64,000 nt of DNA, taken from contig CAKZLE010000020.1 of the NCBI GenBank assembly GCA_937125225.1, positions 310,001 through 374,000 on the forward strand, written 5' to 3'. Shown piece after piece: positions 1 through 12,777 of the stretch (positions are counted from its first letter, which is position 1; each line of letters starts with the position of its first letter). A program made the translations under genes and the position numbers. This DNA comes from an uncultured Spirochaetia bacterium. Its GTDB lineage: Bacteria; Spirochaetota; Spirochaetia; CAKZLE01. The notes beneath the pieces were generated by a model, which saw only the letters and a program-made list of their open reading frames with translations, was not told the DNA's origin and made no database searches.

Positions 1-2
1 CG

Positions 3-2078
3 ACTAAGACCAACGACTACTCTGTGTTTAAAGAGTTCAGTGCTCTTATGGACTCCTATTATCAGGAGAACGGAGAACTTCGTGGTCTGATAAAGTTCAA
101 AGAGACCACTCCCATTCCGTTAGAGGAGGTCGAACCTGTAGAGGCAATCACAAGACGATTCGTATCTGCAGCGATGTCGATCGGATCTATCAGTCGGGAG
201 GCTCATGAGACTGTAGCAATCGCTATGAATCGTATCGGAGCGAAGAGTAACAGTGGAGAGGGTGGTGAAGACCCCGCAAGATCAAAGACTCTTGCAAACG
301 GTGATTCGAAACGTTCAAGGATAAAACAGATCGCCTCCGGACGATTCGGGGTGACGACTGAGTATCTGATGAGCGCAGATGAACTGCAGATCAAGATGGC
401 ACAGGGGGCAAAACCTGGAGAAGGTGGACAACTTCCCGGTGCGAAGGTCTCAGATTATATCGCAAAGATCAGACATACGACTCCGGGAGTGACGTTGATC
501 TCACCTCCTCCTCACCACGATATCTATTCGATCGAAGACCTTGCTCAGCTGATCAAGGATCTGAAGACAGTGAATAGTGGTGCTGAGATATCAGTCAAAC
601 TGGTATCAGAGGCTGGTGTAGGTACCATCGCTTCAGGTGTAGCAAAGGCAAAGGCTGATAGGGTCCTCATATCGGGACAGAACGGTGGTACTGGAGCCTC
701 CCCATTGACTGCTATAAAGCATGCCGGGTTACCTTGGGAGTTGGGACTCGCAGAGACTCAACAATCACTGATACTCAATAATTTGAGGGGACAGATCATC
801 GTCCAGGTGGATGGACACCTCAAAACTGGTAAGGACCTTGCTATCGCAGCCCTGCTTGGGGCTGAGGAATTTGGGTTCGGTACCTCTCTACTCATAACCC
901 TCGGATGTGTGATGATGAGAAAATGTCATCTTAATACCTGTCCTGTGGGCGTTGCTACACAGAACCCCGAACTGAGAAAACGGTTCATGGGTAAAGCTGA
1001 CTATGCTGAAGCCTTTCTGCGTTTCGTCGCTACAGAGCTTCGAGAATATATGGCTCAATTAGGATTCAGGACTCTTGAAGAGATGGTCGGTAGGGTAGAC
1101 CTGCTTGATTTTCAGCCTGCTATCCATAAATGGAAGGCGAACCATGTGAATCTCGAAAAGATCCTGAATGCTGAACATCTAGAGAGAGAACCTGACCTCC
1201 ATTTTACTCGGAAGATCATTGAGAACGAACCTACAGATCTCGATCTGGCTATCGAGAAGGAATTGAAGGGCTTCTGGAAGGACCCAACACCGATGACCCT
1301 AGATTTTCCGATCAGGAACATCCATAGAACCGTCGGGTCTGCGATCAGTGGGAAGCTGGTTCAGCAGTTCGGCGCAGAAGGTCTCCCTGATGATTCGTTG
1401 ACCATCAATCTGAAAGGTACTGCAGGACAGAGCTTTGGTGCATTCCTTGCTCCTGGTATCACACTGAACCTCAAAGGTGATGTGAATGACTATATGGGGA
1501 AGGGACTCAGTGGAGGAAAGATCATACTCACCCCGACTGAAGGTTCCCGATTCAAACCAGAGAGGAATATCATCAGTGGAAACGTAGTTCTCTACGGTGC
1601 GACCGGTGGAGAGGTCTATATCAATGGAAAGGTTGGTGAGAGGTTCGCCGTCAGGAACAGTGGTGCCATTGCAGTCGTAGAGGGTATAGGTGACCATGGC
1701 TGTGAATATATGACAGGTGGTACGGTCGTTGTCCTAGGTTCTACCGGTAAGAACTTTGCTGCAGGAATGAGTGGTGGTATCGCATATGTCTACGACCCCT
1801 CTGAGCTCTTTGATACAAGATGTAATCTTGACATGGTAGAACTTGAAGGAGTCTGGAGTAAAGAGGATAAACATATTCTCAAGACTTTGATTCAGAAACA
1901 CTACGATCTGACAGAGAGTAGAACAGCTCAAATGATCATCGAGAACTGGGAGGCTCAGCTTCCACTGTTCGTGAAGGTCATCCCGGTAGATTATCGAAAG
2001 GTATTAGAGCGAATGAAAATGAACGAAGACAGAGATGATGAGACACTGTCAGCAACTGAGGAGGTCTATGATGTCTAA
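3..2078 (+). CDS. gltB: Glutamate synthase large subunit, C-terminal part (cut by window edge)
   Basis: The reading frame is open to the left edge, so only about the last 690 residues of a roughly 1500-residue protein are visible. The N-terminal glutaminase domain lies outside. The visible part holds the FMN-binding synthase domain, the 3Fe-4S cluster cysteines in [13 protein letters not shown] (about residue 300 of the fragment), and the C-terminal GXGXG beta-helix domain with repeated glycine motifs. The enzyme makes glutamate from glutamine and 2-oxoglutarate using electrons passed on by GltD. The stop codon overlaps the start of gltD by 8 nt, which indicates one operon with coupled translation. 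Confidence 0.97.
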   Translation, partial: TKTNDYSVFKEFSALMDSYYQENGELRGLIKFKETTPIPLEEVEPVEAITRRFVSAAMSIGSISREAHETVAIAMNRIGAKSNSGEGGEDPARSKTLANGDSKRSRIKQIASGRFGVTTEYLMSADELQIKMAQGAKPGEGGQLPGAKVSDYIAKIRHTTPGVTLISPPPHHDIYSIEDLAQLIKDLKTVNSGAEISVKLVSEAGVGTIASGVAKAKADRVLISGQNGGTGASPLTAIKHAGLPWELGLAETQQSLILNNLRGQIIVQVDGHLKTGKDLAIAALLGAEEFGFGTSLLITLGCVMMRKCHLNTCPVGVATQNPELRKRFMGKADYAEAFLRFVATELREYMAQLGFRTLEEMVGRVDLLDFQPAIHKWKANHVNLEKILNAEHLEREPDLHFTRKIIENEPTDLDLAIEKELKGFWKDPTPMTLDFPIRNIHRTVGSAISGKLVQQFGAEGLPDDSLTINLKGTAGQSFGAFLAPGITLNLKGDVNDYMGKGLSGGKIILTPTEGSRFKPERNIISGNVVLYGATGGEVYINGKVGERFAVRNSGAIAVVEGIGDHGCEYMTGGTVVVLGSTGKNFAAGMSGGIAYVYDPSELFDTRCNLDMVELEGVWSKEDKHILKTLIQKHYDLTESRTAQMIIENWEAQLPLFVKVIPVDYRKVLERMKMNEDRDDETLSATEEVYDV

Positions 2079-3480
2079 ACATAATGGATTCATGAAGATC
2101 GAAAGAGAGACACCATCCTATCGTCCTGTTGATGAAAGAATACAGGACTTCGAACCTGTTCAAGTGGATCTCTCAGATGAGAAGATCAAGGATCAGGCCC
2201 ATAGATGTATGGATTGTGGTGTCCCTTTCTGCCATATGTATGGTTGTCCGGTAGGAAACAGAGTCCCCGATTATTCGGATGCACTCTATCATGATAACTG
2301 GGAAGAGGCTTTGGAGCTTCTGCATTCAACCAATAATTTCCCGGAGATCACTGGACGTATCTGTCCGGCTCTCTGTGAAGCAGCCTGTACCTTATCGATC
2401 AATGATGATCCTACGACCTGTCAGCATATAGAACTGAAGATCGCTGAACATGGTTGGGAGATGGGGTGGATAACCCCGCAGGTAGCACCCGTGAAGACTG
2501 GTAAGAAGGTTGCCGTGATAGGTTCTGGCCCCGCAGGTCTTTCTGCAGCGCAGCAGCTTGCCCGCCTGGGGCATGACGTCACGGTCTTTGAGAAGTCTGA
2601 TCGGATTGGTGGTCTGATGATGTATGGGATTCCGAACTTCAAACTCGAGAAGGGCATCATCGATAGAAGACTTGAACAGTTAACAGCTGAAGGGGTCAAT
2701 TTCGAGACTGAGGTCGAGGTCGGACGTGATATCTCTACAAGGTATCTGAAAAAGAACTACGATGTGATACTTCTCGCATCAGGTACTCCGAAACCCAGAG
2801 ACCTGCAGATACCCGGGAGGGAACTGAAGGGTATCCATTTTGCCTTGGATTTTCTTACTCAACAGACGAAACTCGTCCTCGGTGATACGATCTCTAAAAG
2901 AAAGCTGATAGACCCCAAGGGTAAGAATGTCGTTGTGATCGGTGGTGGTGACACCGGGTCAGATTGTGTCGGCTCTGCGATAAGGCAAGGTTGTAAGTCT
3001 GTGACTCAGATAGAGCTGCTGCCTCAACCGAGTGAAGATAGGATAGAATCGAACCCCTGGCCGGAATGGCCGAAGATCCTGAGGACCTCTACCTCTCATA
3101 AAGAGGGTTGTGAGAGACTCTGGAGCATAGGGACGAAAGAGATCTATGGTAAAGATGGTAATGTCGTAAAGGTCGGTTGTTCTCGATTGGAATGGGAAAA
3201 TAACTCGTTCAAGGAGATCTCAGGTTCTGATTTCCTCCTTGATGCAGATATCGTGCTGTTGAGTATGGGATTTGTTCCTTTCAGGGAGTCCCCCCTCGTG
3301 AAGGGCTTCAAACTTGAGACAGACCCTCGAGGTAACATAGCAGTGACAAAGGGCTATATGACTTCTGTTGATGGTGTATTTGCGACTGGAGATGCTGTTA
3401 TGGGAGCCTCATTGGTGGTCCATGCCATAGCTCAGGGAAGAAATAGTGCCCAAGCTATCGATTCCTACCTAAGAAAATAG
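2071..3480 (+). CDS. gltD: Glutamate synthase small subunit (NADPH)
   Basis: 469 residues. The start at 2071 (MSKHNGF) is chosen because AGGAGG at 2059-2064 sits 6 nt before it; an ATG three bases earlier is too close. The N-terminal region has the Cys sets for 4Fe-4S clusters ([18 protein letters not shown]). Two dinucleotide-binding motifs follow, [10 protein letters not shown] for FAD and [10 protein letters not shown] for NADPH. The subunit takes electrons from NADPH and passes them to the FMN site in GltB for ammonium assimilation. It is full length for the family and is followed by a strong terminator. Confidence 0.97.
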   Translation: MSKHNGFMKIERETPSYRPVDERIQDFEPVQVDLSDEKIKDQAHRCMDCGVPFCHMYGCPVGNRVPDYSDALYHDNWEEALELLHSTNNFPEITGRICPALCEAACTLSINDDPTTCQHIELKIAEHGWEMGWITPQVAPVKTGKKVAVIGSGPAGLSAAQQLARLGHDVTVFEKSDRIGGLMMYGIPNFKLEKGIIDRRLEQLTAEGVNFETEVEVGRDISTRYLKKNYDVILLASGTPKPRDLQIPGRELKGIHFALDFLTQQTKLVLGDTISKRKLIDPKGKNVVVIGGGDTGSDCVGSAIRQGCKSVTQIELLPQPSEDRIESNPWPEWPKILRTSTSHKEGCERLWSIGTKEIYGKDGNVVKVGCSRLEWENNSFKEISGSDFLLDADIVLLSMGFVPFRESPLVKGFKLETDPRGNIAVTKGYMTSVDGVFATGDAVMGASLVVHAIAQGRNSAQAIDSYLRK

Positions 3481-3502
3481 ATCTAGCCGTTTTAACTGAT
3501 AG

Positions 3503-3541
3503 AAAGGCTGCGGTGGGTATCATACCTGCTGCAGTCTTTTA
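3503..3541 (+). terminator. Rho-independent terminator of gltBD
   Basis: A 14-bp stem (3506-3519 with 3523-3536, several G-U pairs) with a 3-nt loop is followed by TTTT. It ends the gltBD operon. Confidence 0.8.
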
Positions 3542-3570
3542 CTCTTTAAGGCTTGTTAGGTCAGAAGATA

Positions 3571-3600
3571 AAAAAACAGGAGCAAGAAGTCGCTCCTGTC
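3571..3600 (-). terminator. Terminator of the lacZ-tetR transcript
   Basis: The inverted repeat ACAGGAGC/GCTCCTGT (3576-3583 with 3592-3599) is flanked by an A run at 3571-3576. On the minus strand that run reads as a T tract just downstream of the TetR gene. Confidence 0.75.
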
Positions 3601-3621
3601 AATAATCTCTATCTATGGGTA

Positions 3622-7402
<3,781 letters not shown>

Positions 7403-7405
7403 TTA

Positions 7406-7422
7406 TGTTACAAGTTGTAACA
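7406..7422. promoter_or_regulatory. Perfect 17-bp palindrome, candidate TetR operator for lacZ-tetR
   Basis: TGTTACAAGTTGTAACA has 8-bp arms around a single central base and ends 13 nt before the lacZ start. Its length and symmetry fit TetR-family operators. It lies in the 67-nt gap between the MFS gene and lacZ. Confidence 0.7.
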
Positions 7423-7460
7423 TGATACTAGCATGAGTCAGATACCCCGTAAAGGATACT

Positions 7461-8624
7461 TCACTGTTTTTTCTTGGCTCTTGTAACGAGTAAAAGCAGG
7501 ATGCAGGAAAGGATCACCATCATATAGCTGATAGGTATGACGATGAGAGCCCTATTGAGAGAACTCATATCTCCGATATACCCCATGACCCAGGTCGCTA
7601 TCCCTATACCGGGAATGCCGAAGCAGGACAGTAGTATGAACAGGAGAGTAGGATCTCCTTTGACGAAGGTCGTTGATACCGATTGGATAGTCGGCCAATA
7701 GGGAGCTACGGCAAAACCAGAGAGGAATAGCATAAGATAGAATATATTGATCGATGGAGTAGTATAGATCCCGAGACTTACGATGAGACCCAGTAGGGAG
7801 ACTCCCAGTAGGAGCCAGCGGTCTGCATGGTGGTTCTTCGTGATCTTACCGGTTGTCATTCTCCCTATTGCCATGGCAAGAGCGAAGAGCGCCGTACCTA
7901 TTCCACCGGCCGATGCCATCGCACTGAAATGAACTTGAATATAACTGGCACTCCAGAACGTGAAGGCAGCCTCTGCAGCACCACCGAAGAAGATAGCAGT
8001 AGCCAGTATCCAGAAGATCGGTTGCTTGAGACACAGAAGCCAGTTCTTGAAATGGACTGATGAACCTGACTCCTGTATTGCGTCATCTTTTGGGAGAAAA
8101 AGAAGGGCAGACGTAAGGGTCAGGATCCCCGTCATGATGAAGATCGTTCTCCATGAAATATCAAAGGTGAGCAGAAAGCCGGCTATGATGACGGTGAATA
8201 CCACTCCTATCGAGAAGAAGGCATTCACATAGTTGAGATACCGGTTCGACTCCTCAGGGTGAGCATCATGGATGAGAGGGTTTGTGAGGGCCTCTATGAG
8301 ACCACAGCCGATTCCCATGATGATCATACAGATCATGACGAACTCATAACTCGTTGCTAGTCCTGCACCGATGAGGGTTATTCCTACGATTACCATTCCT
8401 GTACCGACCGCTAGTCTCTTGGTTATCTTAGCTGCGATAAACCCGCTGATGAGAAGACTTGCGAGGATCAGGAAGTTCTTTACCCCACCGAGAGCTCCTC
8501 CACCGGTATAGGAGAATGAGAACTCCTTTGCCATCTCAAGTAGACATATCGGGGTGATGACCATGCTTGCTGCATAGACGAAGAGGGCCGTACTTGCAGC
8601 AATGTCAATTCGTTTGATTCTCAT
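7461..8624 (-). CDS. MFS transporter (FucP-like fold), probable sugar uptake
   Basis: 387 residues with about twelve hydrophobic segments. The family is clearly major facilitator superfamily, resembling the fucose/glucose permease branch. The start at 8624 (MRIKRID) is chosen over a longer upstream frame for two reasons: the protein then begins at the first membrane helix, and TTGCGG-17-TATACT ends exactly 7 nt before this ATG. There is no Shine-Dalgarno sequence, so the mRNA is probably leaderless. Its position directly before lacZ on the same strand suggests it imports the beta-galactoside; this is inference. It is divergent from cobO. Confidence 0.88.
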   Translation of the reverse strand: MRIKRIDIAASTALFVYAASMVITPICLLEMAKEFSFSYTGGGALGGVKNFLILASLLISGFIAAKITKRLAVGTGMVIVGITLIGAGLATSYEFVMICMIIMGIGCGLIEALTNPLIHDAHPEESNRYLNYVNAFFSIGVVFTVIIAGFLLTFDISWRTIFIMTGILTLTSALLFLPKDDAIQESGSSVHFKNWLLCLKQPIFWILATAIFFGGAAEAAFTFWSASYIQVHFSAMASAGGIGTALFALAMAIGRMTTGKITKNHHADRWLLLGVSLLGLIVSLGIYTTPSINIFYLMLFLSGFAVAPYWPTIQSVSTTFVKGDPTLLFILLSCFGIPGIGIATWVMGYIGDMSSLNRALIVIPISYMMVILSCILLLLVTRAKKKQ

Positions 8625-8631
8625 GGTGAGA

Positions 8632-8677
8632 AGTATAGGAGGTTTCATTGGCAACCGCAAGGATAACATGATATAGT
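8632..8677. promoter_or_regulatory. Divergent promoters of the MFS gene and cobO
   Basis: Minus strand: TATACT at 8637-8632 with TTGCGG 17 nt upstream, 7 nt before the MFS ATG. Plus strand: TTGGCA at 8648-8653, an 18-nt spacer and TATAGT at 8672-8677 with an upstream TG (extended -10), 7 nt before the cobO ATG. Both would give transcripts starting at or next to the start codon. Confidence 0.65.
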
Positions 8678-8684
8678 CGCTGGT

Positions 8685-9209
8685 ATGAAACAGAATATAA
8701 TCGGTGTGTATACAGGTAATGGTAAGGGGAAGACCACAGCCTCTCTCGGTATGATCTTCAGAGCATGTGGACATGGTCAGCGATGTGGTGTACTTCAGTT
8801 CATCAAGAGTGGCCCTGAGAATTGGGGAGAGTTCAAGATGGCTCAAAAGCTTGGGATCGACTGGGAGAACTACGGTTGTGGTTTCACCTGGAAAGAGAAG
8901 GATCATACCCGATCTATCGAAGAGGTGAAGAGGGGTTGGGAACAAGCTAAGACCTGGATCCTCTCAGGAGATTATGATCTCATACTACTAGATGAGATCT
9001 CATATGTCCTGACCTATGGTTGGATCGATGCTGAGGAGGTCTCTTCCTGGCTGGTGGAGCATAGAGAAGAACTTCCCACACTCCTGCTAACAGGAAGGGC
9101 CATGGCACAACCTATACTTGATATATCCGACCTGATCTCAGAGATCACTGATGTGAAACACCATTTTCGTAGTAGAGGCGTCCCTGCTCAGGAGGGGATA
9201 GAATACTAG
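8685..9209 (+). CDS. cobO: Cob(I)alamin / cobyrinic acid a,c-diamide adenosyltransferase
   Basis: 174 residues, usual for the CobO/BtuR family. The P-loop is GVYTGNGKGKTTAS near the N-terminus, followed by the DEI motif in LILLDEISYVL and the family-typical end AQEGIEY. It transfers the adenosyl group of ATP to reduced corrinoid, making coenzyme B12 or salvaging it. It stands alone rather than in a cobalamin synthesis cluster. No Shine-Dalgarno sequence precedes the ATG, and TATAGT ends 7 nt upstream, so translation is probably leaderless. Its stop overlaps by 4 nt the stop of the convergent EamA gene. It shows the cell handles corrinoids, in line with the methyltransferase cluster at 40-50 kb. 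Confidence 0.94.
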   Translation: MKQNIIGVYTGNGKGKTTASLGMIFRACGHGQRCGVLQFIKSGPENWGEFKMAQKLGIDWENYGCGFTWKEKDHTRSIEEVKRGWEQAKTWILSGDYDLILLDEISYVLTYGWIDAEEVSSWLVEHREELPTLLLTGRAMAQPILDISDLISEITDVKHHFRSRGVPAQEGIEY

Positions 9210-10093
9210 GAGACTCTTTGTGTCTTATTCCCGTAATAGAGGATGACAGACAATGCTATGATCACCATCCCTATGATGGTCATGAGTTGAGGGCTCTCTT
9301 CGGGGAAGATCACCCAACTGAGGATTGCACCAGAGACCGGGATGATGAACTTGAAGATATTGATCTCTGATACCTTGATCTCCGGGACCTGTAGAAGGGT
9401 ATACCATATTGAGAATGATACTGCAGAGACTACACTGAGCCAGAGAAGGGCTATATAGAATTCCATTGGCAGTACTAAAGTGGGGACTCCTTCAAATATA
9501 AAAGAACTCACTACTAGGATCAGACCGCCTATGAACAGCTGAGAAGCGTTCAACAGGAGCGGGTTGTTCGGTCTCTTCTTGACGATGACCTGGCTGAAGG
9601 CATTCGTCATACTCGAGAAGAGCAGAAGGATGATACCGAGTATCTCATGGTCTTGAGAGCCACTATTACTATTCCTGCTGATACTGATGAGGATCACCCC
9701 GGTAAGAGCGATCAGGAGACTGAGCACCTTCTGTTTTGACAATCTATCATTCAAGATGGTGAAATGGGTAATGATCGCGGTGATAAGAGGACCGGCACCG
9801 ACGATGATCGCTGCAATACCTGCAGGAAGGAGATCGACTCCGTTGAAATACAGACCATACATGATCGAGGTCTGAAGTAGTCCTACTACCAAAGAGATCT
9901 TCCAGTTCTGAGCTAAGAAGGAGAAGATATGTTTACGATCCTTGGTCAGCACTAAGACGAGTATCCCTGCGATCATGAATCTGATTCCTGCAAAATAGAG
10001 AGGAGAGGCATAGGTCAATCCGATCTTCACTCCGGTGAAGGCCGTTGACCAGAGTAGACATGCTAATATAGCTTTAGAATAGGTTTTCCACAT
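9206..10093 (-). CDS. EamA/DMT family transporter
   Basis: 295 residues with ten predicted membrane helices in two repeated EamA halves; the first begins FTGVKIGLTYASPLYFAGIRF. The drug/metabolite transporter family exports amino acids, metabolites or drugs, and the substrate cannot be read from sequence. The -10 hexamer TATACT (10108-10103) ends 9 nt before the ATG and there is no ribosome binding site, so the leader is at most a few nucleotides. It converges with cobO. Confidence 0.9.
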   Translation of the reverse strand: MWKTYSKAILACLLWSTAFTGVKIGLTYASPLYFAGIRFMIAGILVLVLTKDRKHIFSFLAQNWKISLVVGLLQTSIMYGLYFNGVDLLPAGIAAIIVGAGPLITAIITHFTILNDRLSKQKVLSLLIALTGVILISISRNSNSGSQDHEILGIILLLFSSMTNAFSQVIVKKRPNNPLLLNASQLFIGGLILVVSSFIFEGVPTLVLPMEFYIALLWLSVVSAVSFSIWYTLLQVPEIKVSEINIFKFIIPVSGAILSWVIFPEESPQLMTIIGMVIIALSVILYYGNKTQRVS

Positions 10094-10206
10094 AATGAGG
10101 CGAGTATAGCTTAAGGTGTGGGTTGAAGCAATAGTGATACTCTTATTGACGTATAATAGGTCGAGCGAGTAGAATTGTGGTAAGAGCGAAGAAAGGTGGG
10201 GTATCG

Positions 10207-10695
10207 GTGAACAAGAATACGACTAGTAATCAAGAGGACTATCTAGAGGCAATACATAAGATACTACAGGATAGACCTGTCGTGCGAGTCAAGGAGATTG
10301 CAGCTGAACTCGAAGTGAGTAAGCCAAGTGTTACCTCTGCACTTCAGACTCTTTCCCGTGATGGCTTGGTCAATTATGAACCATATGGCCTGATAACGCT
10401 CACCACAGCAGGAGAGAAGAAGGCTGGCATGATCTTTCAGAAACACAAGATCATCGAAGAGTTCTTTGAGACCATCCTCGGGATCGAAGAGCAGGCAGCC
10501 GCTGAGCAGGCTTGTGTCATGGAACATGGTCTGGACAATCCCACCTTTAAGAGACTGATCATGTTCATGAGATATCACTATGAACATGAGGGTGATAAAG
10601 ATCTATGGTTGAAGAAGTTCTCTGACTTCTGCGATAAGAATCCGATAGATGGACTGAAAGCAGAAGAGGTTCAGGAGTTTTTACATAAGGAATAA
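10207..10695 (+). CDS. DtxR/MntR-family metal-dependent regulator
   Basis: 162 residues from the GTG at 10207, chosen because AAAGGTGGGG lies 6 nt upstream; another GTG at 10177 is possible. The N-terminal winged helix (QEDYLEAI, VRVKEIAAELEVSKPSVTSAL, GLVNYEPYG) is typical of DtxR/MntR proteins. It is followed by the helical dimerisation/metal domain (HKIIEEFFETILG, C and H residues near ACVMEHGLD). There is no C-terminal SH3 domain, so it is MntR-like in size. Such proteins bind Mn(II) or Fe(II) and repress metal uptake genes, but no metal transporter is next to it. The next gene starts 14 nt downstream. Confidence 0.85.
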   Translation: MNKNTTSNQEDYLEAIHKILQDRPVVRVKEIAAELEVSKPSVTSALQTLSRDGLVNYEPYGLITLTTAGEKKAGMIFQKHKIIEEFFETILGIEEQAAAEQACVMEHGLDNPTFKRLIMFMRYHYEHEGDKDLWLKKFSDFCDKNPIDGLKAEEVQEFLHKE

Positions 10696-10709
10696 AAAGG
10701 GTAGTGGAT

Positions 10710-12068
10710 ATGAAGCGTGTCTTGTTGTTAGGAGCCGGTCTTCGGGGTCTCGATATCTATGGGCAATGGATGGCATCACATCAGGAGTTTGTGAGAGTAT
10801 CCGGGGTCGCTGATCCGAACAGGATCCGTAGAACAAAGGCTGCCCGACTATTCGACCTGACAGAAGATCAACTCTACTCAACCGCTGATGAACTTCTCGA
10901 TCAACGGATCCCTGCAGATTACGCCTTTATCTGTACCCAAGATCAGCTACATACCTCTATCGCCGTAAAAGCGATGGAGATAGGATATGATATCATCCTG
11001 GAAAAACCAATCGGAGTGACCGAGGAGGAATGCCTTACGGTCTATAAGACTGCTAAACGGCTCGATAGACGGGTCCATCTCTGTCATGTACTTCGTTATA
11101 CCGGCTTCTTCGGTGCGATCAAGAAGAGTATCGATGAAGGGATGATCGGGGATATCATCCATATCGAACAGTCTGAACATATCTCCTACTGGCACTTTGC
11201 ACACTCCTATGTGAGAGGTAATTGGAATCGTGAGGAAGACTCCTCTCCGATTATCATCGCAAAGTGCTGTCATGATCTCGACATCATAAATTGGCTCCTT
11301 CCTGAACGGATCTCAACCGTCGCCTCAACAGGAGTTCTTAGTTGGTACCGGGGCGAGCATGCACCTGAGGGGGCTCCAAAGTTCTGTCTTGATGGATGCC
11401 CCCACAGTGAAACCTGTTCCTGGTATGCACCAAGGCTCTATATGCGTGCTCTTCCTCTGATAAGTGGATTTCGATACTCCTCTAACAGATTCCTGAGTTT
11501 CGCAGGAAACGTGATCCTGCGATTCCCTCGATTGACAGGTAGGATATTCTCCAAGATCAAGGCTCTAAGCTATCTCTCAGAGTGGGATATGTGGCCTTCT
11601 ACGGCGATCACTGATGATCTGAGTAGAGAGGGGAAATTGAAGGCACTTGAAAGTGGCTCCTATGGTAGATGTGTATTTCGTTGTGATAACGATGTACCTG
11701 ATCATCAGGTGGTCATGATGCAGACCTCCTCAGGGGTGACTGCGACTCTGACACTTGAAGGACATTCCTACCTTGAAGGTCGATGGGTCAGGATAAATGG
11801 AAGTAGAGGGACCTTGGAGGGAAGATTCACCCTAGCAGATGAGACTCTCACCTATTTCGACCATTTCCAAGGTAAGAGGCAACTCTTATGGGAGGATAAG
11901 AATCCTGTGACAGGTCATGGGGGAGGTGATATGAGGTTAATGGAATCACTGTTCATGAACTCTCGCAGAGACAGTGATAGTACTTTGGAGGAACTCCTCC
12001 AAAGCTATAGGATAGGGTTCGCGGCAGAACGAGCGAGAAAAACTCACTCTATAGCAGTTATAGAGTAG
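10710..12068 (+). CDS. Gfo/Idh/MocA family oxidoreductase with an internal cysteine cluster
   Basis: 452 residues. The N-terminal Rossmann fold is clear (VLLLGAGLRGLDIYG) and the family EKP motif occurs in IILEKPIGVTEEEC. An insertion near residue 230 holds CLDGCPHSETCSWYAPRLY, a cysteine pattern known in one branch of the family. These enzymes oxidise or reduce sugars, inositols or similar compounds with NAD(P); the substrate is unknown. ATG 10710 is preferred to GTG 10704 from spacing to AAGGG. It may be co-transcribed with the DtxR gene 14 nt upstream. Its end overlaps the convergent XRE-cupin gene by 11 nt. Confidence 0.85.
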   Translation: MKRVLLLGAGLRGLDIYGQWMASHQEFVRVSGVADPNRIRRTKAARLFDLTEDQLYSTADELLDQRIPADYAFICTQDQLHTSIAVKAMEIGYDIILEKPIGVTEEECLTVYKTAKRLDRRVHLCHVLRYTGFFGAIKKSIDEGMIGDIIHIEQSEHISYWHFAHSYVRGNWNREEDSSPIIIAKCCHDLDIINWLLPERISTVASTGVLSWYRGEHAPEGAPKFCLDGCPHSETCSWYAPRLYMRALPLISGFRYSSNRFLSFAGNVILRFPRLTGRIFSKIKALSYLSEWDMWPSTAITDDLSREGKLKALESGSYGRCVFRCDNDVPDHQVVMMQTSSGVTATLTLEGHSYLEGRWVRINGSRGTLEGRFTLADETLTYFDHFQGKRQLLWEDKNPVTGHGGGDMRLMESLFMNSRRDSDSTLEELLQSYRIGFAAERARKTHSIAVIE

Positions 12069-12636
12069 TATCGATCTGTTGATTATATCGAACGACTAGA
12101 TGGACCTTAGCCTCTGAATTACCAATATTCTCGATCGTATGGTCGACATCACAATGATAGGTGATGAAGTCTCCCTTTTTAAGATCTCCGACATTCTCTC
12201 CTGCTTTCACTCTCACATGACCCTTTACCACGGTGAGAAACTCCTCAGTCTTGGGGAAATGAGCTTCTGAATCAAGTCTGCTCTTCGGTTCGAAAGAGAG
12301 GATATACATCTCAAGGTCTTCAACCATACTTAATGGTGAGAGTACATGGACATGTACCCCTTCAGCATCGGTATCGAGTGTGGTGATGTTCTCATATCGA
12401 TTGATCAAGAATTTCCTCTTTGGAACGACACTGCCGGCAAGGAGTGCATGAATCTCCACACTCAACCCCTGAGCTATCTTCCAAACGGTAGCTACAGTAG
12501 GATTCACCTTATCTGATTCAATTTGGCTGAGCATAGCTTTTGATACACCACTTCTCTCTGATAGGACATTGAGGGTGAAGCCCTGTGAATTTCTCAACTG
12601 TTGGATATTCTTACCGATCTTTGGAGGTCTTTCCAT
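12058..12636 (-). CDS. XRE-cupin transcriptional regulator, probable controller of tdh-kbl
   Basis: 192 residues. The N-terminal HTH_3 domain (IGKNIQQLRNSQGFTLNVLSERSGVSKAMLSQIESDKVNPT) is followed by a C-terminal cupin_2 domain that would bind a small ligand. I place the start at ATG 12636 (MERPPKIG). CAGGAG lies 8 nt before it, and the -10 box at 12667-12662 overlaps the longer frame's ATG at 12663, which would then lie in front of the transcript. Divergent placement 140 nt from tdh and a sequence shared by the two -10 regions suggest it controls threonine degradation and itself. The ligand is not known. Confidence 0.85.
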   Translation of the reverse strand: MERPPKIGKNIQQLRNSQGFTLNVLSERSGVSKAMLSQIESDKVNPTVATVWKIAQGLSVEIHALLAGSVVPKRKFLINRYENITTLDTDAEGVHVHVLSPLSMVEDLEMYILSFEPKSRLDSEAHFPKTEEFLTVVKGHVRVKAGENVGDLKKGDFITYHCDVDHTIENIGNSEAKVHLVVRYNQQIDTTL

Positions 12637-12660
12637 CCTGTAACTCCTGCTTTTCGTGTT

Positions 12661-12720
12661 CATTATAGTGAAATCTTGTTTGACATGATAAACCTTGTTT
12701 ACTATAATGAAAATAGTTTA
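12661..12720. promoter_or_regulatory. Divergent promoters with matching inverted sites (XRE gene / tdh-kbl)
   Basis: Plus strand: TTGACA (12680-12685), a 17-nt spacer and TATAAT (12703-12708), a full consensus promoter for tdh. Minus strand: TATAAT (12667-12662) for the XRE gene. The sequence ACTATAATGAA occurs at both -10 boxes in opposite orientation, forming a long inverted repeat. The tdh copy is also part of ACTAT-N7-ATAGT. A repressor bound there would block both promoters. Confidence 0.75.
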
Positions 12721-12777
12721 ATATATTGTATTTCGAATTCTAGGTATAGTCAAGATATATAGAGGAAGGTAGATAAG

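Noticed and set aside
1299-1697. Open frame of 132 codons opposite to gltB
   Set aside because: It lies inside the GXGXG domain of gltB, where the glycine-rich repeats leave the antisense frame open by chance.
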